This document shows, one piece after another, positions 14,455 to 16,964 of a DNA stretch of 16,964 bases (its first letter is position 1; each line of letters begins with the position of its first letter). Source of the stretch: CAVXYG01 sp963766005 (GTDB lineage: Bacteria > Actinomycetota > Actinomycetes > S36-B12 > GCA-2699445); assembly GCA_963766005.1 (NCBI GenBank), contig CAVXYG010000019.1, forward strand, positions 1 through 16,964, in the 5' to 3' direction. The position numbers and the translations under genes were made by a program. The notes under the pieces are model-generated. The model did not search any database and was not told the DNA's origin. It saw only the letters and a program-made list of their open reading frames with translations.

Positions 14455-15608
14455 TGGAGGTCATCTTCCTCGATGATGAGCACATCATCGATGTCGCCGC
14501 CGCCGCTGAGCGACTGCTGGTAGGCGGTGTCCACGTCGCTGAGGAATTCCGTGATGTACCGCCAGGTCGTCCCGCGCGCCTTGCCGCCGGTGAGGACGCC
14601 GAGGTGGCCGCCCGGGGCGGTCTCCAGGCGCACATGGGGGGAGTTCGGCAGGAGTTCGCCCAGCCGGTAGGCGGACTCGGGCGGCGCGAAGAACAGGTCG
14701 CCCTTGCCGGCGATGTTCATCACGGGGATCCGGACGTCCTCCAGCAGCAGCGTGCGGCCGCCCTGCAGCGTCATCCGACCGGAGGAGAGGTGGTTGGTGC
14801 GCACGAAGCCGTGGTAGATCTGGGCGATACTGCGACCCGGGTAGGCCTCCATCTGGTCCATGATCGCGTCGACCGCCTGGATCTGGGCCAGCGTCTCCTG
14901 ATCTGCCCGGTGCTTGAAGATGGTGATCGGCTTCTTGAGCTGCTTCTGGGGCGACAGCCACGTGAAGATGAGGGCGTTCGCCTTGCCGGGGATGCCGCCG
15001 AGGACTCGGACGAGCCCGGTGGTGAGCGTCCCCCGCGTGACGTTCTCCAGGATGCGCACCGGCTCCAGCAGCTTGACTGCCTTGAAGTCGAACGGGCTGG
15101 CAACGGTGGCAACTGAGGCAATGGGCAGCTCCGGATGGGCGGCGTCGGTGAACACCGCGAGGATGCCGCCCAGGCACCAGCCGACGAGCTGCACCGGTTG
15201 GCCGTCGTGGTCCTCGCTGACTGCGCGCACGGCGTTCGGCACCACTTCGTCGATCCAGTACTCCAGACCGAGATCGGAGTCGTGCAGCATGCTCACGTCG
15301 CCGTAGTCCAGGCCGTACAGCGGCCGACCCTGCTCCAGCAGGAACTCCACGAGCGAGCATCCGCGTCGCAGGTCGAAGGACGCCGCGCTGGCAGCCATCG
15401 GCGGGACGATGAGTGTCGGCAGCGCGTCGGGGTCCTGCGGACCGGTCGGTTCGTACTTGTGCACGATCCCCTTGGGCATCTCGCTGATGACCGTCGAGGG
15501 CATCCGCTCGGTGTCGGCGAAACCGTCGCCGAGCAGGTGCTGATAGAGGTTGTTGACATCCCGGACGATGGCATCGGCCACCTGGTCGGGGAGCAGCGAG
15601 GGTGTCAT
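14451..15608 (-). CDS. PhaC-like alpha/beta hydrolase (polyhydroxyalkanoate synthase family)
   Basis: This 385-residue protein has the alpha/beta hydrolase fold of poly(3-hydroxyalkanoate) synthases. The lipase box is GWCLGG (residues 143-148), with nucleophile Cys145 instead of serine. The aspartate is Asp304 in GKGDLFFAP and the histidine is His335 in GGHLGV, completing the synthase-type triad. The upstream YGLDYGDVS segment and length fit class III-like or orphan PhaC proteins. No phaE, phaR, phaA, phaB or phasin gene is nearby. The tail is acidic (DIDDVLIIEEDDLQ). The frame extends 37 codons further upstream into the rnpB end, but ATG at 15608 begins the homologous sequence and lies 12 bases after a -10 element. 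True polymer synthesis is uncertain; it could act on other acyl thioesters. Confidence 0.87.
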   Translation of the reverse strand: MTPSLLPDQVADAIVRDVNNLYQHLLGDGFADTERMPSTVISEMPKGIVHKYEPTGPQDPDALPTLIVPPMAASAASFDLRRGCSLVEFLLEQGRPLYGLDYGDVSMLHDSDLGLEYWIDEVVPNAVRAVSEDHDGQPVQLVGWCLGGILAVFTDAAHPELPIASVATVASPFDFKAVKLLEPVRILENVTRGTLTTGLVRVLGGIPGKANALIFTWLSPQKQLKKPITIFKHRADQETLAQIQAVDAIMDQMEAYPGRSIAQIYHGFVRTNHLSSGRMTLQGGRTLLLEDVRIPVMNIAGKGDLFFAPPESAYRLGELLPNSPHVRLETAPGGHLGVLTGGKARGTTWRYITEFLSDVDTAYQQSLSGGGDIDDVLIIEEDDLQ

Positions 15609-15614
15609 AGCAAC

Positions 15615-15620
15615 ACCGTA
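15615..15620 (-). promoter_or_regulatory. -10 element of the PhaC-like gene (leaderless)
   Basis: On the minus strand TACGGT matches TANNNT and begins exactly 12 bases before the ATG at 15608. The six bases between contain no ribosome binding site. The predicted transcription start is the A of the start codon. Confidence 0.5.
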
Positions 15621-15682
15621 TTCCGCCGATGTCGGGGATGCTGCGCCGTGAATGCTTGCCGGCGCCAACGAGTAGTTGAGGT

Positions 15683-16066
15683 GGCGAGTCGGTCTGTAAG
15701 CCGGGTTCTGTGCCGGCATCGCTGCCGGCGGCGACCATCCATCTGCGACCGTCGTTGCCGACGGCCTGGTGCGGCCTACCCGCGGACTCGGGCGGGCAGC
15801 CCTCGAACGTCCGCGCAGGCGCCCTGCGGCGCCCTCTTGGCCTTGCTCCGGGTGGGGTTTGCCGAGCCGATCGGGTCACCCCGACCGCTGGTGGTCTCTT
15901 ACACCGCCGTTTCACCCTTACCGGCCCTCGCGGACCGGCGGTCTACTCTCTGTGGCACTGTCCCGCGGGTCACCCCGGGTGGGCGTTACCCACCACCCTG
16001 CCCTTCGGAGCCCGGACTTTCCTCGACACCCCTCACGGGGTGCCGCGGCCGCCCGACCGACTCGCC
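15683..16066 (-). ncRNA. rnpB: RNase P RNA, bacterial class A
   Basis: The minus strand carries the catalytic RNA of RNase P, which removes 5' leaders from tRNA precursors. The conserved 5' block GAGGAAAGTCCGGGCTCC and the 3' block ACAGAACCCGGCTTACA pair to form helix P4. GGTAAGGGTGAAACGG and GTGTAAGAGACCACCAGC are further core segments. The ends are set by helix P1: GGCGAGTCGGTC at 16066-16055 pairs perfectly over 12 bp with GACCGACTCGCC at 15694-15683, giving about 384 nt. The mature 3' end may differ by a few bases. Apparent protein frames across it are shadows. The PhaC-like gene starts 75 bases downstream on the same strand but appears to have its own promoter. Confidence 0.96.
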
Positions 16067-16072
16067 TCGGCC

Positions 16073-16078
16073 AGGGTA
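16073..16078 (-). promoter_or_regulatory. -10 element of rnpB
   Basis: TACCCT on the minus strand begins 12 bases before position 16066, the outermost paired base of helix P1, so the primary transcript may start at the mature 5' end. No clear -35 is seen. Confidence 0.5.
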
Positions 16079-16230
16079 GCGCGTGGCCTCGGCCGACGGG
16101 GAACCGTCCGGGCGCAGCCGGGCGGCGACGGCGAGCCCGGGGGACGTCAACGGTCGGCTGCTCGAGCTCAGGGCCGAGGCATCGCCGGTGATTGGCGGAG
16201 CGTTCTGCGCGGCCAGCTGGTCGAATGCGC

Positions 16231-16264
16231 GGTGGCGGTGGCGGTGGCGGTGGCGGTGGCGGTG
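16231..16264. repeat. GGTGGC hexanucleotide tandem repeat
   Basis: Five exact copies of GGTGGC (16231-16260) are followed by a partial GGTG. The perfect tract suggests recent slippage. It lies about 165 bp upstream of the rnpB 5' end and is not inside a supportable gene. Confidence 0.9.
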
Positions 16265-16627
16265 CGGGCCGGGCCCACCTCCGACCGGCGCGACCCTGGA
16301 GCGCAGCCCCATCGGTGCGGCCGGGATGAGGGCCGCCCGCCGCGGCGGACGGGGCTTGCTGCTCGGGTGGCTCCGTGCGGTCCCGGTCGTCGTGTTGCGG
16401 GGCGGGCTGCCGGAGCGTCTGCGGCTGGCATGGTCGAGGCCCACCCATGATGTGCGTCCGGTCGCTCGACCACACCGGCCGCGCACACCACCGGCGACCC
16501 GCCCGTTTCCCGGCCGCTCGGGCTGCACACGATGACGCCGGTCGGGCACGAGGTGCGTGCGGGAACGGATGTGGTGGTGGCTGCCCGGACGACGGCTCCG
16601 CAGGCGATCCCGGCCTCGACCGACCGC

Positions 16628-16641
16628 GACCCGCCCGGGTC
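16628..16641 (-). terminator. Possible hairpin after map
   Basis: GACCC and GGGTC pair around a four-base loop about 10 bases after the methionine aminopeptidase stop. The stem is only five to six bp and no T tract follows, so this is weak. Confidence 0.25.
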
Positions 16642-16651
16642 CGGGTCCGCG

Positions 16652-16964
16652 CTACGGCAGCGTCAGGATCTCCACTCCGTCAGCGGTGACCGCCAGGGTG
16701 TGCTCGAACTGCGCGGTCCAGGAGCGGTCTTTGGTGACCGCGGTCCAGCCGTCGTCCCACAGGTCGTACTGATAGGCCCCCAGGGTCAGCATCGGCTCGA
16801 TGGTGAAGGTCATCCCGCGCTCGATCGGCGTCGTCAGGCTCGGGTCGTCGTAGTGCGGGACGATGAGGCCGGTGTGGAAGGCGGTGCCGATACCGTGCCC
16901 GGTGAAGTCCCGGACGACGCCGTAGCCGAAGCGCTTGGCGTAGGACTCGATGACCCGCCCGATG
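16652..16964 (-). CDS. map: Methionine aminopeptidase type I, C-terminal part
   Basis: The last 103 residues of a type I methionine aminopeptidase are present; the N-terminal part lies beyond the right edge. The enzyme removes the initiator methionine from new proteins in the cytoplasm. Three of the five metal ligands are visible: the histidine in FTGHGIGTAFH, the glutamate in FTIEPML and the glutamate in AQFEHTLAV (His171, Glu204 and Glu235 of the E. coli enzyme). The two aspartates must be outside the window. The protein ends in VTADGVEILTLP, a typical terminus, so the C-terminus is complete. The visible frame is intact. Many actinobacteria have several map genes, and I cannot tell which paralogue this is. 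Confidence 0.95.
   Translation of the reverse strand, partial: IGRVIESYAKRFGYGVVRDFTGHGIGTAFHTGLIVPHYDDPSLTTPIERGMTFTIEPMLTLGAYQYDLWDDGWTAVTKDRSWTAQFEHTLAVTADGVEILTLP

Larger units (their letters stand above)
16079..16651. other. Gene-free stretch between map and rnpB
   Basis: I find no supportable gene in these 573 bp. Long frames exist on both strands, but they are arginine-rich or built from the hexamer repeat, and lack a ribosome binding site. One minus-strand frame (about 16065-16220) has coding-like third-position GC but runs into rnpB. The stretch holds the rnpB promoter region, the GGTGGC repeat at 16231-16264 and a small hairpin near the map stop. Confidence 0.55.

Noticed and set aside
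15986..16549. Minus-strand frame with coding-like third-position GC between map and rnpB
   Set aside because: It reads through the start of rnpB, contains the hexamer repeat as an HRHR run, is arginine-rich upstream, and has no ribosome binding site.

Overview
The window comes from a very GC-rich bacterial chromosome and is most likely actinobacterial (Actinomycetota). Four things support this: strong G/C bias at third codon positions, frequent GTG/TTG starts, a class A RNase P RNA with actinobacterial sequence blocks, and the Nif3 - C4 zinc-ribbon coiled coil - histidine phosphatase gene order also seen in mycobacteria. I cannot name a genus. No prophage, insertion sequence, CRISPR array, tRNA or rRNA is visible, so it reads as core or near-core chromosome.

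Layout, left to right. (1) 1-156, minus: the start of an unrecognised gene that appears frameshifted. (2) 241-1788, plus: an NhaC-type Na+/H+ antiporter with a clear promoter and a terminator hairpin. (3) 2206-3459, plus: an FUSC/aromatic-acid-exporter-like membrane protein, behind a 417-bp spacer holding a 13-bp inverted repeat. (4) 3498-3938, minus: a small DUF1622 membrane protein, convergent with (3) and divergent from (5). (5) 4127-5739, plus: a PiT phosphate transporter and a DUF47/PhoU-like partner overlapping by 4 bases. (6) 5859-6287, plus: a zinc-ribbon thioredoxin of the Trx2 type. (7) 6374-8914, plus: Nif3/DUF34, a CT398-like zinc-ribbon coiled coil and a histidine phosphatase, all overlapping. 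(8) 8915-9391: a gene-free stretch with a degenerate ~18-bp tandem array and a promoter. (9) 9392-11299, plus: a large membrane protein joining a UspA-like N-terminal region to an extracellular coiled coil and an M23 peptidase. (10) 11439-12805, plus: a polyphosphate-glucokinase-like ROK kinase and an Fe-S uracil-DNA glycosylase-family protein. (11) 14451-15608 and 12919-14454, minus: a PhaC-like alpha/beta hydrolase and, 4 bases overlapping, an uncharacterised protein with a Rossmann-type nucleotide-binding motif. (12) 15683-16066, minus: RNase P RNA (rnpB). (13) 16652-16964, minus: the C-terminal third of methionine aminopeptidase.

Functional themes are ion and phosphate transport, redox and metal-cofactor housekeeping, cell-wall hydrolysis, and a two-gene PhaC-like unit. 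The most unusual items are the UspA-like/M23 fusion, the PhaC-coupled Rossmann-like protein, the tandem array in front of the M23 gene, and a recurring promoter geometry. In that geometry a TANNNT-like -10 begins exactly 12 bases before the start codon (or RNA 5' end), which suggests that several genes here are transcribed as leaderless mRNAs.
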